Positions 18,404 to 27,672 of a stretch of DNA of 64,000 nt are shown here, one piece after another. Position 1 is the first letter of the stretch. Each line of letters starts with the position of its first letter. The notes under the pieces are model-generated. The model searched no databases and was not told where the DNA came from. It worked only from the letters and a program-made list of their open reading frames with translations. The stretch is from Faecalibacter rhinopitheci. Its GTDB lineage: Bacteria > Bacteroidota > Bacteroidia > Flavobacteriales > Weeksellaceae. The translations under genes were made by a program, and so were the position numbers. The stretch is taken from positions 248,001 to 312,000 of the forward strand of contig NZ_JADGIK010000002.1 of NCBI RefSeq assembly GCF_015234135.1. Direction: 5' to 3'.

Positions 18404-19099
18404 TTAAAATTCTATAGAATCAGCATTTACATCTAATACTCTACCTTCTTCACATCGTATCATACGTGCTGGATAACGACGAATAATATCATAGTCATGC
18501 GTTGCCATTAACACTGCACAATTATTTTGTTTAGAAACAGAAAGTAATAAATTCATAATCTCATTTGAAGTTTCTGGATCTAAATTTCCTGTAGGCTCAT
18601 CTGCAAGTATTAATTCTGGATGATTTAGCAAAGCACGTGCAATAGACACACGTTGTTGCTCACCACCTGATAAACGGAAAGGCATCATTTTCTTTTTAGA
18701 TAACATACCCACTGAATCTAATACCTCATCGATACGAGTTTCAATCGATTTTTTATCTTTCCAACCTGTTGCTTTTAAAACAAATATTAAATTTTGTTCA
18801 ACTGTACGATCAGTTAATAATTGAAAATCTTGAAATACAATTCCTAAATGACGACGTAAATCTGGAATTTTGCTAGTTTTTAAAGATTTTAAGTCAATCC
18901 CTACAACTTTTCCTGTTCCAGTTTTTAAAGGTAAATCTCCATAAAGCACTTTTAATAAACTACTTTTTCCACTACCCGTTTTACCAATTAAATAAACAAA
19001 TTCCCCTTCTGATAAGGCAATATTTACATCTGATAAAACTAAATGGTTACGTTGATAGATTGAAGACTGAATTACTTCAATTACATTTTTAACTTCCAT
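18404..19099 (-). CDS. FtsE-like cell division ABC ATP-binding protein
   Basis: 231 residues of a single ABC domain. Walker A is GKTGSGKSS near 38-46, the Q-loop is VFQDFQLL, the signature LSGGEQQR, Walker B LILADEPTG, and the switch His is in MATHDYDII. Sequence around the Q-loop and a closing CEEGRV match FtsE, which with FtsX controls peptidoglycan hydrolases at the septum. No FtsX gene is next to it, so the permease partner must be elsewhere, as is common in Bacteroidota. A macrolide or lipoprotein exporter ATPase is the main alternative. Confidence 0.85.
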   Translation of the reverse strand: MEVKNVIEVIQSSIYQRNHLVLSDVNIALSEGEFVYLIGKTGSGKSSLLKVLYGDLPLKTGTGKVVGIDLKSLKTSKIPDLRRHLGIVFQDFQLLTDRTVEQNLIFVLKATGWKDKKSIETRIDEVLDSVGMLSKKKMMPFRLSGGEQQRVSIARALLNHPELILADEPTGNLDPETSNEIMNLLLSVSKQNNCAVLMATHDYDIIRRYPARMIRCEEGRVLDVNADSIEF

Positions 19100-19130
19100 A
19101 CAACTCTACGTCTTTTTTTTCAAATGTATA

Positions 19131-19166
19131 AAAAAAAAGCCTGAAAGAAGAACCTTCAAGCTTAAT
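19131..19166 (-). terminator. Terminator after rpmH
   Basis: On the minus strand AAGCTTGAA and TTCAGGCTT form a stem with one G-U pair, followed by eight T. Confidence 0.75.
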
Positions 19167-19184
19167 TTTTATGAATGATAGCAA

Positions 19185-19343
19185 TTATCTTTTAGCTCTT
19201 ACAGAACTAACAGTTAACGCTTTTCTTCCTTTTTTTCTACGAGCCGCTAATAATCTACGACCGTTTTTAGAAGCCATACGCTCACGGAATCCGTGTTTGT
19301 TTCTTTTCTTTCTGTTACTTGGTTGAAATGTTCTCTTACTCAT
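19185..19343 (-). CDS. rpmH: 50S ribosomal protein L34
   Basis: A 52-residue, highly basic protein: it opens [20 protein letters not shown] and continues [20 protein letters not shown], the standard L34 sequence, ending VRAKR. It is a structural protein of the large subunit. It is too short to stand out in ordinary ORF scans but is unmistakable. It has its own complete promoter (-33 TTTG, 17-base spacer, -7 TATATTTG at 19382-19410) and terminator. The usual dnaA or rnpA neighbours are absent; gyrA is divergent from it. Confidence 0.98.
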   Translation of the reverse strand: MSKRTFQPSNRKKRNKHGFRERMASKNGRRLLAARRKKGRKALTVSSVRAKR

Positions 19344-19381
19344 CTTTACAAAGTTTCTAGCCCACTACTCGAATGGGGTTG

Positions 19382-19410
19382 CAAATATACAGTTAATAAA
19401 TTAATTCAAA
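19382..19410 (-). promoter_or_regulatory. Bacteroidota-type promoter of rpmH
   Basis: Reading the minus strand: TTTG (19407-19410), a 17-base spacer, then TATATTTG (19382-19389), the full flavobacterial consensus. The leader to the ATG is about 38 bases. This is the clearest promoter in the window. Confidence 0.8.
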
Positions 19411-19617
19411 AATCAAAACTAGAAAATTACAAAAATTTTGAATTAACTCAAAACCATCTCTCGTTTTCCTAATTTGTAATTTTCGAAGTGCAAATATAAA
19501 AATTATTTCTAGTTAAACAACACTAAATTAAATATAAAATCTATAAATAGGTTACTATTATCACTCTTAATTGTTACTAAAATTTGTATCTTAGCCGTCT
19601 TATATAACAAAAGGAAT

Positions 19618-22197
19618 ATGACTGAAGGAGAAAAACTGATCCCAATCAACATTGAGGATGAAATGAAATCGGCATATATCGATTACTCGATGTCGGTAAT
19701 CGTATCTCGTGCCCTTCCAGATGTACGTGATGGTTTGAAACCTGTTCACCGAAGAGTATTATTCGGGATGTATGAATTAGGCGTTTTTTCTAATCGTTCT
19801 TATAAAAAATCTGCTCGTATTGTAGGAGAAGTTTTAGGTAAATTTCACCCACATGGTGATAGTTCTGTTTATGATGCGATGGTACGTATGGCTCAACCTT
19901 GGTCATTACGTTATATGCTAGTTGACGGACAAGGTAACTACGGTTCTGTAGATGGTGATCCACCAGCTGCAATGCGTTATACTGAGGCTAGACTTCAAAA
20001 GATATCAGACGAATTATTAGCTGATTTAGATAAAGAAACTGTCGATTTTCAATTAAATTTCGATGATACAATTCAAGAACCTACAGTTTTACCTACAAAG
20101 TTCCCGACATTATTAGTAAATGGTGCTTCTGGAATTGCAGTAGGTATGGCTACTAATATGGCTCCTCATAACTTAACTGAGGTAATTGATGGAACTATTG
20201 CATACATTGATAATAAAGATATTACTATTGATGAATTAATTCAATATGTAAAAGCGCCAGATTTCCCTACAGGAGGAACTATTTATGGATATGATGGTGT
20301 AAAACAAGCTTTAGAAACTGGTAGAGGACGTGTCGTTTTACGTGCTAAAACACACTTTGAAGAAGTTCATGGTCGTGATTGTATTATTGCAACTGAGATT
20401 CCTTACCAAGTGAATAAGGCAGATATGATTACGAAAACTGCTGATTTAATTAAAGATGGTAAATTAGATGGTATTGCTGAGATACGAGACGAATCCGACC
20501 GTAAAGGGATGCGTATTGTTTATGTTCTTAAAATGGATGCTGTACCAAACGTAGTTTTAAATAAATTATTTAAATATACACAATTACAATCTTCTTTCTC
20601 TGTAAATAACATTGCATTAGTAAATGGTAGACCAGAGCAATTAAATTTAAAAGATTTAATCCATTATTTCGTAGAACATAGACACGAAGTAGTAGTACGT
20701 CGTGCAGAATACGACTTAAGAAAAGCTAGAGAGCGTGCGCACATCTTAGAAGGTTACATGAAAGTAATTGGAACACAAGATGATTTAGATCGTGCAATCA
20801 AAATTATTCGTGAATCAGCTACACCAGAAGAAGCTCGTAATGGATTAATTGAGGCTTTTGGATTATCTGAAATACAAGCGCGTTCTATTCTTGAATTACG
20901 CTTACGTACTTTAACAGGTCTTGAAATTGATAAGATCCGTGCAGAGTATGATGAAATTATGAAAACAATCTTACATTTAGAAGCTATTTTATCTAATGAA
21001 GATACTCGTATGCAAATTATTAAAGACGAATTGATTGAGATTCGTACAAAATATGGTGATGAGCGTCGTACAGATATCAACTTCGCAGGTGGAGATTTAA
21101 ATATGGAGGATTTAATCCCAGACGAAAAAGTTGTATTAACAATTTCTCGTTTAGGTTATATTAAACGTACTCCTTTATCAGAATACCGTAAACAAACTCG
21201 TGGAGGTGTTGGTAATAGAGCCGCAACAACACGTGATGAAGATTTCCTAGAATATATGGTCGTTGCCACTAACCACCAATATATGTTATTCTTTACAGAA
21301 AAAGGAAAATGTTTCTGGATGCGCGTGTATGAAATTCCTGAAGGTTCTAAAACATCTAAGGGACGTGCAATTCAAAACTTAATCAATATTGATCCAGATG
21401 ATAAAGTAAAAGCTTATATCCGTACACACGATTTAATGGATGAAGAATATGTTAATAATCATTTCGTAATCATGGTTACAAAAAATGGTATTATCAAGAA
21501 AACTTCTTTAGAGGCTTATTCTCGCCCACGTGCAAATGGAATTAACGCAATTACTGTTCGAGAAGGTGATACATTATTAGAAGCTTTATTAACTGACGGG
21601 AAATCTCAGATTATGATAGCTTCAAAATACGGAAAAGCTATACGTTTCTACGATGAAAAAGTTCGCCCAATGGGTCGTACAGCTTCTGGTGTTCGTGGAA
21701 TAAATCTTGGTGAAGAGACAGATAACGAAGTTATTGGAATGATTGTCGTTTCGGACATCGAAAATGAAACTGTTTTAGTGGTTTCAGAAAAAGGTTACGG
21801 AAAACGTACATCTATTGAGGATTATCGTGAAACAAATCGTGGTGGTAAAGGTGTAACTACATTAAACATTACAGACAAAACAGGAAAATTAATCGCCATA
21901 GAATCAGTTACAGATGATAATGATTTAATGATCATTAATAAATCTGGAGTTGCTATCCGTACAGGACTTAATGATATCCGCATAATGGGTCGTGCTACAC
22001 AAGGTGTACGATTAATTAACCTAAAAAGCACGGATGCTATTGCAGCTATTGCCAAAGTTGAAGTAGATGTTGAAGATGCTGAAATTGAAGATGAAAACGC
22101 TATTACAACTGAAGGAGAAATAACAGAAACACAAGTTGAATTAAATAACGATCCTGTAACTGAAGAAACTTCAGAAGGTGATCAAACAATAGATTAA
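19618..22197 (+). CDS. gyrA: DNA gyrase subunit A
   Basis: 859 residues. It breaks and rejoins DNA in the gyrase A2B2 complex. The catalytic tyrosine is Y121 in [10 protein letters not shown]. The quinolone region reads [12 protein letters not shown], so S82 and D86 (E. coli S83 and D87) are the susceptible type. The C-terminal domain has the six-bladed pinwheel repeats, with QTRGGVG as the GyrA box near residue 525 that separates it from ParC, and a Glu-rich acidic tail (from about 820). The next gene, a TPR protein, starts two bases after the stop. Confidence 0.97.
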   Translation: MTEGEKLIPINIEDEMKSAYIDYSMSVIVSRALPDVRDGLKPVHRRVLFGMYELGVFSNRSYKKSARIVGEVLGKFHPHGDSSVYDAMVRMAQPWSLRYMLVDGQGNYGSVDGDPPAAMRYTEARLQKISDELLADLDKETVDFQLNFDDTIQEPTVLPTKFPTLLVNGASGIAVGMATNMAPHNLTEVIDGTIAYIDNKDITIDELIQYVKAPDFPTGGTIYGYDGVKQALETGRGRVVLRAKTHFEEVHGRDCIIATEIPYQVNKADMITKTADLIKDGKLDGIAEIRDESDRKGMRIVYVLKMDAVPNVVLNKLFKYTQLQSSFSVNNIALVNGRPEQLNLKDLIHYFVEHRHEVVVRRAEYDLRKARERAHILEGYMKVIGTQDDLDRAIKIIRESATPEEARNGLIEAFGLSEIQARSILELRLRTLTGLEIDKIRAEYDEIMKTILHLEAILSNEDTRMQIIKDELIEIRTKYGDERRTDINFAGGDLNMEDLIPDEKVVLTISRLGYIKRTPLSEYRKQTRGGVGNRAATTRDEDFLEYMVVATNHQYMLFFTEKGKCFWMRVYEIPEGSKTSKGRAIQNLINIDPDDKVKAYIRTHDLMDEEYVNNHFVIMVTKNGIIKKTSLEAYSRPRANGINAITVREGDTLLEALLTDGKSQIMIASKYGKAIRFYDEKVRPMGRTASGVRGINLGEETDNEVIGMIVVSDIENETVLVVSEKGYGKRTSIEDYRETNRGGKGVTTLNITDKTGKLIAIESVTDDNDLMIINKSGVAIRTGLNDIRIMGRATQGVRLINLKSTDAIAAIAKVEVDVEDAEIEDENAITTEGEITETQVELNNDPVTEETSEGDQTID

Positions 22198-22199
22198 TT

Positions 22200-23402
22200 A
22201 TGAAAAAAATCTTATTTAGTTTAGGTTTAGTATTATCATTATCAACTGCCTTTGCACAATCAAATGCAGAAGAATTAAATACAAATCCAACAGCGTTAGC
22301 AGAAAAATACAATACAATAGCAAAAGAAAATTTATCAAAAGGTGATATTTCTAAAGCTAGTGAGAGCTTAGCTAAGTTAACAAAATACGAAAACGGTAAA
22401 GCATTTCAAGTTCGTAATAAAGACACTAAAAAGGATGAGTTTTACTACTCACAAGCTGATCTAGATGCTGCTACAGCAAACGGAAATTATGCGAAAGCAA
22501 AAGAAGTTGTGTTAACTCCCAAATATGGTTTTTTATTACAGTCTCAAGTATCTGAGCTTGCTAATAAAGAATTAGCTGATGCTAATACAGCTTTAGATGC
22601 TAAACAATTTGATAAAGCTGCTCAAAATTTTATTAATGTTTATCATTTGGTAGAAGCTTTAGGAACAAAAGAAGAAGTTTATAAATATCAAGCTGCAATT
22701 TCTTACTATAATGGAAATAAATTTGATAAATCCTTAGCTATTATAAAAGAATTAGCTAAAAATAATTTTACTGGAGTTTCGGCTAATCAGACTAAAAATT
22801 TAAATAGAGATTTATATGTATTAGGTTTAAATTCATTATATAATTTAAAACAATACGATCCTTTATTAGATGAAGCTCTTGCAAAATATCCTACTGATAT
22901 AGATATTAATACAATTGCTACAAGTATTTACCAAGCTTCTGGACAAGGAGATAAATTAAAATCTAAAATTGAAGAGAACATCAAATTAAATCCATCAGAT
23001 TATTTAAATTATTATAATTTAGGTGTATTATTAATGGATGATGCATCTCAAGAAGATAAAGCACGTGATTTATTCAAAAAATCTATTGAATTAAATCCTA
23101 AGCATATTGAATCTTACAGAAACTTAGTAGCTACATATTTATCAAAGGATAAAGTTTTAGTAGAAAATATTAATAATAACTTAGGAAATTCTAAACAGGA
23201 GAAGGCAATTTACAACGAAAATATGGCAAAACGTAAAGCTATATTTGCGGATGTTACTCCTTATTTAGAAAAAATTCATGAGTTAGATCCTTCAGATATT
23301 ACAATTATCAAAAACTTATCTGCAGCATACAGAACATTAGAAAATACAGCAAAAGAAGATCACTACCGCGCTTTAGAAAAGAAAGTTGCAACAGGGAAAT
23401 AA
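22200..23402 (+). CDS. Exported tetratricopeptide-repeat protein
   Basis: 400 residues with a signal peptide (MKKILFSLGLVLSLSTAFAQ, cleavage after AFAQ). The remainder is alpha-helical, with TPR-like units, clearest near residues 235-330 (SDYLNYYNLGVLLMDD, ARDLFKKSIELNPKHIESY, LEKIHELDPSD). TPR proteins act as scaffolds; this one should be periplasmic. The gene follows gyrA with a 2-base gap. The arrangement recurs in flavobacteria as far as I recall, but a functional link with gyrase is not expected because of the compartment. Confidence 0.85.
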   Translation: MKKILFSLGLVLSLSTAFAQSNAEELNTNPTALAEKYNTIAKENLSKGDISKASESLAKLTKYENGKAFQVRNKDTKKDEFYYSQADLDAATANGNYAKAKEVVLTPKYGFLLQSQVSELANKELADANTALDAKQFDKAAQNFINVYHLVEALGTKEEVYKYQAAISYYNGNKFDKSLAIIKELAKNNFTGVSANQTKNLNRDLYVLGLNSLYNLKQYDPLLDEALAKYPTDIDINTIATSIYQASGQGDKLKSKIEENIKLNPSDYLNYYNLGVLLMDDASQEDKARDLFKKSIELNPKHIESYRNLVATYLSKDKVLVENINNNLGNSKQEKAIYNENMAKRKAIFADVTPYLEKIHELDPSDITIIKNLSAAYRTLENTAKEDHYRALEKKVATGK

Positions 23403-23420
23403 TATTATTTGCTGCATAAT

Positions 23421-23457
23421 ACAAAAAAAGGAGAATCTAATGATTCTCCTTTTTTAT
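23421..23457 (+). terminator. Terminator after the gyrA-TPR operon
   Basis: AAAGGAGAATCTAATGATTCTCCTTTTTT is a perfect 10-bp stem with a T run, between convergent genes. Confidence 0.9.
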
Positions 23458-23467
23458 TGGAATTAAA

Positions 23468-24232
23468 TTAAAAATTCCAATTTTTTAACTCACTTAAAAA
23501 ATGATGTGCTGTTAAATCAAAACGAACTGGTACGATAGATATATATCCATTGGCCAAAGCATACTCATCCGTATCGTCACCTTTATCATGATTTACAAAT
23601 TCTCCACACATCCAATAATACTGTCTTCCACGAGGATCTTCACGTTTATCAAATTTTTCGTCCCATTTAGCATCAGCTTGTCTCACAACTTTTACTCCTT
23701 TTATTTCCCCTTTAGGTACATCCGGAATATTTACGTTTAAAACAATACCTTTTGGAAGCTTATTTTCCAAAACTTCTTTAATAATTGATTTGATTTCCGT
23801 TTCTGCAACTGTAAAGTCAGCATTATAATCAAAATTATCTAAAGAAAAACCTATTGCTGGAATACCTTCTATACCCGCTTCTACAGCAGCTGACATTGTT
23901 CCCGAGTAAATTACATTAATTGAAGAATTAGATCCATGATTTATCCCAGAAATGCACAAATCAGGCTTACGCGGTAAGATATGAGCCACTGCAAGTTTTA
24001 CACAATCTACAGGTGTACCTGAGCAAGAAAACTCTTTCACTTCACTTTGAGAAACTATTTCATTACAAAAAATTGCTTTATTTAAAGTAACAGCATGTCC
24101 CATTCCACTTTGAGGACTATCTGGAGCAACAACATACACTTCTCCAAACTCTTTTGCCATATTAATCAAATTACGAATTCCAGGAGCTGTAATTCCATCG
24201 TCATTTGTGATTAAAATTAATGGTCTTTCCAT
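23468..24232 (-). CDS. surE: 5'/3'-nucleotidase SurE
   Basis: 254 residues. SurE removes phosphate from nucleoside 5'- and 3'-monophosphates with a divalent metal. The family N-terminus LILITNDDG is at residues 5-13, with D11 and D12 as metal ligands. SPQSGMGHAVTL (Ser ligand), SGTPVDCVK and CISGINHGSN (Asn ligand) follow. The start is taken at the ATG at 24232, because the longer TTG start adds 11 residues before a family that normally begins right at this point. A terminator-bearing gap separates it from gyrA-TPR. Confidence 0.95.
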   Translation of the reverse strand: MERPLILITNDDGITAPGIRNLINMAKEFGEVYVVAPDSPQSGMGHAVTLNKAIFCNEIVSQSEVKEFSCSGTPVDCVKLAVAHILPRKPDLCISGINHGSNSSINVIYSGTMSAAVEAGIEGIPAIGFSLDNFDYNADFTVAETEIKSIIKEVLENKLPKGIVLNVNIPDVPKGEIKGVKVVRQADAKWDEKFDKREDPRGRQYYWMCGEFVNHDKGDDTDEYALANGYISIVPVRFDLTAHHFLSELKNWNF

Positions 24233-24298
24233 AATTATTCTTAATTTTAGATTTCTATTTGTCAATGCAAAAATCTTAATTTAATTATTAATTTGATT

Positions 24299-24306
24299 TA
24301 TATTTG
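24299..24306 (+). promoter_or_regulatory. -7 box for the tail-specific protease gene
   Basis: TATATTTG matches TAnnTTTG, 44 bases before the ATG at 24351. No good -33 element is visible. Confidence 0.4.
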
Positions 24307-24350
24307 ACTAAAGATTTTATAATATTAATTAATACCCAGAAAAACTTTAT

Positions 24351-26477
24351 ATGCTAGTTAAAAAAACGTATATCTTATTATCGTTTTTATCAATGAGTTT
24401 ATTGGCCTTTTGCTTTTGTAAACCAATGCTAGATAATGATGACGAGAAAGAAAAATTAGTGATTAAGAACACACGTAACACTCTTTCTTATTTACACTAT
24501 AAACCTGCACAACTTGATGATAAATTTTCAGAAAATGTGTTTAATAAATACATTGAAAATTTAGATCCTTCTAAGCGATTTTTCTTACAAAGTGATTATG
24601 ACGCATTTGCTGTAGATAAACATAATTTAGATGATTATTTTAAAACAGAAAATCTAAGTTTCTACAACAAAACAGTCGATACAATTTATCTTCGTATCGC
24701 AGAAGCAGAAAAATATGCAGAAGAAATTTTAGCAAAACCATTTGATTTTACCGCTAAAGAAGATTTAATCATTGATTCTAAAAATCAAACTTATTCTAAA
24801 TCTAAAGCTGATTTAAAGGATAATTGGAGAAAATATTTAAAGTACAATGTATTATTGGAAATCAATTCTATGCAAGATGATTTAAATGATACGAAGAAAA
24901 ATGATTCTGTAAAAATTGTTTCAGAAGAAAAAGAAAAGAAAATAACTAAAGACACTCCTTTTGCTGAGATTGAAAAAATAGCACGTGAAGATGTTAAGGA
25001 ATTAATTTCTGACTATTTCCGTCGTCTAAAAAAACGCAAAAGAAGTACATATTTCACTGTCTATGTAAATGCACATACAGAGCAATATGACCCACATACA
25101 AGTTATTTTTCACCAACAGACAAGGAAGATTTTGACATCTCTATGTCAGGTCAGCTAGAAGGAATTGGAGCTAAGTTACAAGATAAAAAAGGGTATGCTA
25201 CAATTGCAGAGCTTGTTGTTGGTGGCCCTGCTTGGAAAGGTGGAAAACTTGAAGTTGGTGATCAAATTATTAAGGTTGCGCAAGGTAAAAAAGGTGAAGC
25301 TGTAAATATTGTAGGAATGATTTTGGACGAAGCAATTCGCCTAATTCGTGGTAAAAAAGGAACTGAAGTTATCTTAACTGTTAAAAAGAAAGATAGCTCA
25401 ACACAAGAAATATCTATCATTCGTGATGTAATAGAATATGATGAAACTTTTGCTAGATCTTCTGTTGTGATGGATGCAAAAGGAGATAAGTATGGAGTAA
25501 TATATTTACCAGAATTTTACACTTCTATGGGAGATGCAAATGGTAGAGATCCGTCGGTGGATATAGAAAAAGAAATTGAAATTTTAAAGAAAGAGAATAT
25601 TAAAGGTTTAGTATTTGATGTTCGTAATAATGGAGGAGGATCTTTGGAAGAAGTAGTTCAAATTTCTGGCTTATTTATCAAAAATGGTCCTATTGTACAG
25701 GTGAAACGTAGTGATGGGATGATGAAAATTCATGAAGATAAAGATAATTCTATTGCTTACGATGGTCCATTAGTTATATTGGTAAATGAATTGTCTGCTT
25801 CTGCTTCTGAGATTCTTGCTGCAGCAATGCAAGATTATGGTAGAGCTGTAATTATTGGTTCTCCACAAACTTTTGGAAAAGGTACAGTACAAACAATGTT
25901 ACCACTAGACCAAAGAAATAGAAGTGATGAGTTTGGAGCAATTAAATTAACTATACAGAAATTTTACCGCGTAAATGGTGGTTCTACACAATTAAAAGGT
26001 GTTAACTCAGATATTTCTATGGTAGATCAATTTACATATAGTGATATTAATGAAGGCTCTAGAGCGGAAGCATTAGCATGGGATCAGATCGGTGCATTAA
26101 CTATCCAAAAATGGACTAATCCATTTGATTTAAATGTTATTAAAGCCAAAAGTGCAGCACGTCTTAAAAACAATCAACATTTAAAAATGATTGACGAAAG
26201 CATGAAAATGGTTAAAACAATGGAAGACACGAAAAAAATTCCATTGAATCTTAACGATTATAAAGCTTTCCGTAAAGAAAGAGAGAATAAGATTAAAAAA
26301 TATGAAATCTTAGATAAATACAAAAACAATTTTAAAATCTCTATGAATGCTAAAGATATGGAAACAGCAAAAACAGATACTGTATTTAAAGCTAGACGAG
26401 AAAATTGGATAAAAAATTTAGAAAAAGATTTATACTTAGAGGAATCAATTAATGTTTTAAGAGATTTAAGAAAATAA
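24351..26477 (+). CDS. Carboxy-terminal processing (tail-specific) protease, S41 family
   Basis: 708 residues of the Prc/Tsp type. A hydrophobic N-terminal signal (YILLSFLSMSLLAFCFC, possibly a lipobox) precedes the N-terminal helical domain with NLDPSKRFFLQSDYDAF. Next come a PDZ domain at about 255-340, the S41 core with DVRNNGGGSLEE, the Ser in SASASE near 485 and the Lys in TFGKGT near 509 as the Ser-Lys dyad, and the DUF3340-like C-terminal helices. Such enzymes trim periplasmic proteins from their C-termini and regulate cell-wall hydrolases. The next gene starts two bases after its stop. Confidence 0.93.
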   Translation: MLVKKTYILLSFLSMSLLAFCFCKPMLDNDDEKEKLVIKNTRNTLSYLHYKPAQLDDKFSENVFNKYIENLDPSKRFFLQSDYDAFAVDKHNLDDYFKTENLSFYNKTVDTIYLRIAEAEKYAEEILAKPFDFTAKEDLIIDSKNQTYSKSKADLKDNWRKYLKYNVLLEINSMQDDLNDTKKNDSVKIVSEEKEKKITKDTPFAEIEKIAREDVKELISDYFRRLKKRKRSTYFTVYVNAHTEQYDPHTSYFSPTDKEDFDISMSGQLEGIGAKLQDKKGYATIAELVVGGPAWKGGKLEVGDQIIKVAQGKKGEAVNIVGMILDEAIRLIRGKKGTEVILTVKKKDSSTQEISIIRDVIEYDETFARSSVVMDAKGDKYGVIYLPEFYTSMGDANGRDPSVDIEKEIEILKKENIKGLVFDVRNNGGGSLEEVVQISGLFIKNGPIVQVKRSDGMMKIHEDKDNSIAYDGPLVILVNELSASASEILAAAMQDYGRAVIIGSPQTFGKGTVQTMLPLDQRNRSDEFGAIKLTIQKFYRVNGGSTQLKGVNSDISMVDQFTYSDINEGSRAEALAWDQIGALTIQKWTNPFDLNVIKAKSAARLKNNQHLKMIDESMKMVKTMEDTKKIPLNLNDYKAFRKERENKIKKYEILDKYKNNFKISMNAKDMETAKTDTVFKARRENWIKNLEKDLYLEESINVLRDLRK

Positions 26478-26479
26478 AA

Positions 26480-27592
26480 ATGGATCAAAACTCAGGTTCT
26501 TTAAGTCAAATCGTATTTAAAAAATTAAGAAAGAGCCCTATTGGGCTCATTTCTTTTAGTATAATTTTATTAGCTGCTTTAGTTACAATATTTGCCTATT
26601 TTATTGCAACTGATAAGACAGCAAATGCTAATAGACAAGATTTAGCGATTGCATATGCACCTATTGGACATAAACAATTAACCTTAGAAATTCCATTACC
26701 AAATTATACGGCAACTAAAAGTGTTAATGATTATTTCTTTGGTAAGGAAATAGATTCAGAACATATTAGTATATCGTCCTATAAAATAAATTCTAATACA
26801 TTACAATATATCCCATATTTAGGAAACGGATTAAATGGAGAGACTATAACTTTACCTTTATCACACTGGACAGATTACAGCCTTGAAATAAAAGATATTG
26901 AATCTAAATTTATTTTTAATAAAACTTATTTATTGGGTACGGACAGCTATGGGAGAGATTTTTATTCTAGACTAGTTATCGGGACGCGAATATCATTTTT
27001 AATAGGTTTTATTGCTGTCTTTATCTCAATATTTGTAGGTATTACTCTCGGCGCATTAGCGGGCTATTATAAAGGTAATATTGATAATATAATTATGTGG
27101 TTTATCAATGTTATATGGTCAATCCCAACTTTACTACTTGTCATCGCAATAACTTTAGCAATCGGAAAAGGTTTTTGGCAAATTTTTATTGCTGTTGGCC
27201 TTACGATGTGGGTAGAAGTTGCACGTGTGGTAAGAGGTCAATTTCTTTCTTACCGCGAAAAAGAATTCGTTGAAGCTGCACGTGCTTTAGGATTCAACGA
27301 TTATAATATTATTTTTAAACAGATAATGCCAAATATAATTGCTCCAGTTATTGTAATTTCTGCCGCCAATTTTGCATCGGCCATATTAGTAGAAAGTGGA
27401 CTTAGCTTTTTAGGAATTGGAGCACAACCTCCTACTCCATCTTGGGGAAATATCATAAAGGAACATTATGCCCATATTATCTTAGATAAACAACATTTGG
27501 CCATATTACCTGGATTAGCAATTATGATACTAGTATTAGGTTTTAATATTTTCGGGAATACACTCCGTGATTTAATGGACATCAAAAATTAA
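26480..27592 (+). CDS. ABC transporter permease, OppC/DppC type
   Basis: 370 residues. An N-terminal helix (residues 18-45) is followed by an extracytoplasmic segment of about 100 residues, then YLLGTDSYGRDFYSRL, the entry signature of OppC-like permeases, and five more helices. The EAA loop that docks the ATPase is EAARALG...IIFKQIMPN near residues 262-283, and the ending LGFNIFGNTLRDLMDIK is typical. These proteins pair with an OppB-like permease and ATPases for peptide or related uptake, none of which is in the window. The gene is two bases after the protease gene and ends in a terminator. Confidence 0.88.
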   Translation: MDQNSGSLSQIVFKKLRKSPIGLISFSIILLAALVTIFAYFIATDKTANANRQDLAIAYAPIGHKQLTLEIPLPNYTATKSVNDYFFGKEIDSEHISISSYKINSNTLQYIPYLGNGLNGETITLPLSHWTDYSLEIKDIESKFIFNKTYLLGTDSYGRDFYSRLVIGTRISFLIGFIAVFISIFVGITLGALAGYYKGNIDNIIMWFINVIWSIPTLLLVIAITLAIGKGFWQIFIAVGLTMWVEVARVVRGQFLSYREKEFVEAARALGFNDYNIIFKQIMPNIIAPVIVISAANFASAILVESGLSFLGIGAQPPTPSWGNIIKEHYAHIILDKQHLAILPGLAIMILVLGFNIFGNTLRDLMDIKN

Positions 27593-27593
27593 C

Positions 27594-27634
27594 TATAAAT
27601 AGCGATTCAAATTCTGAATCGCTATTTATATTAT
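27594..27634 (+). terminator. Terminator after the permease gene
   Basis: AAATAGCGATTCAAATTCTGAATCGCTATTT forms a 13-bp stem; the following T content is modest. Confidence 0.75.
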
Positions 27635-27672
27635 TGGTTATAAATTGATTAAATTTGAATCAAACTAACCCT

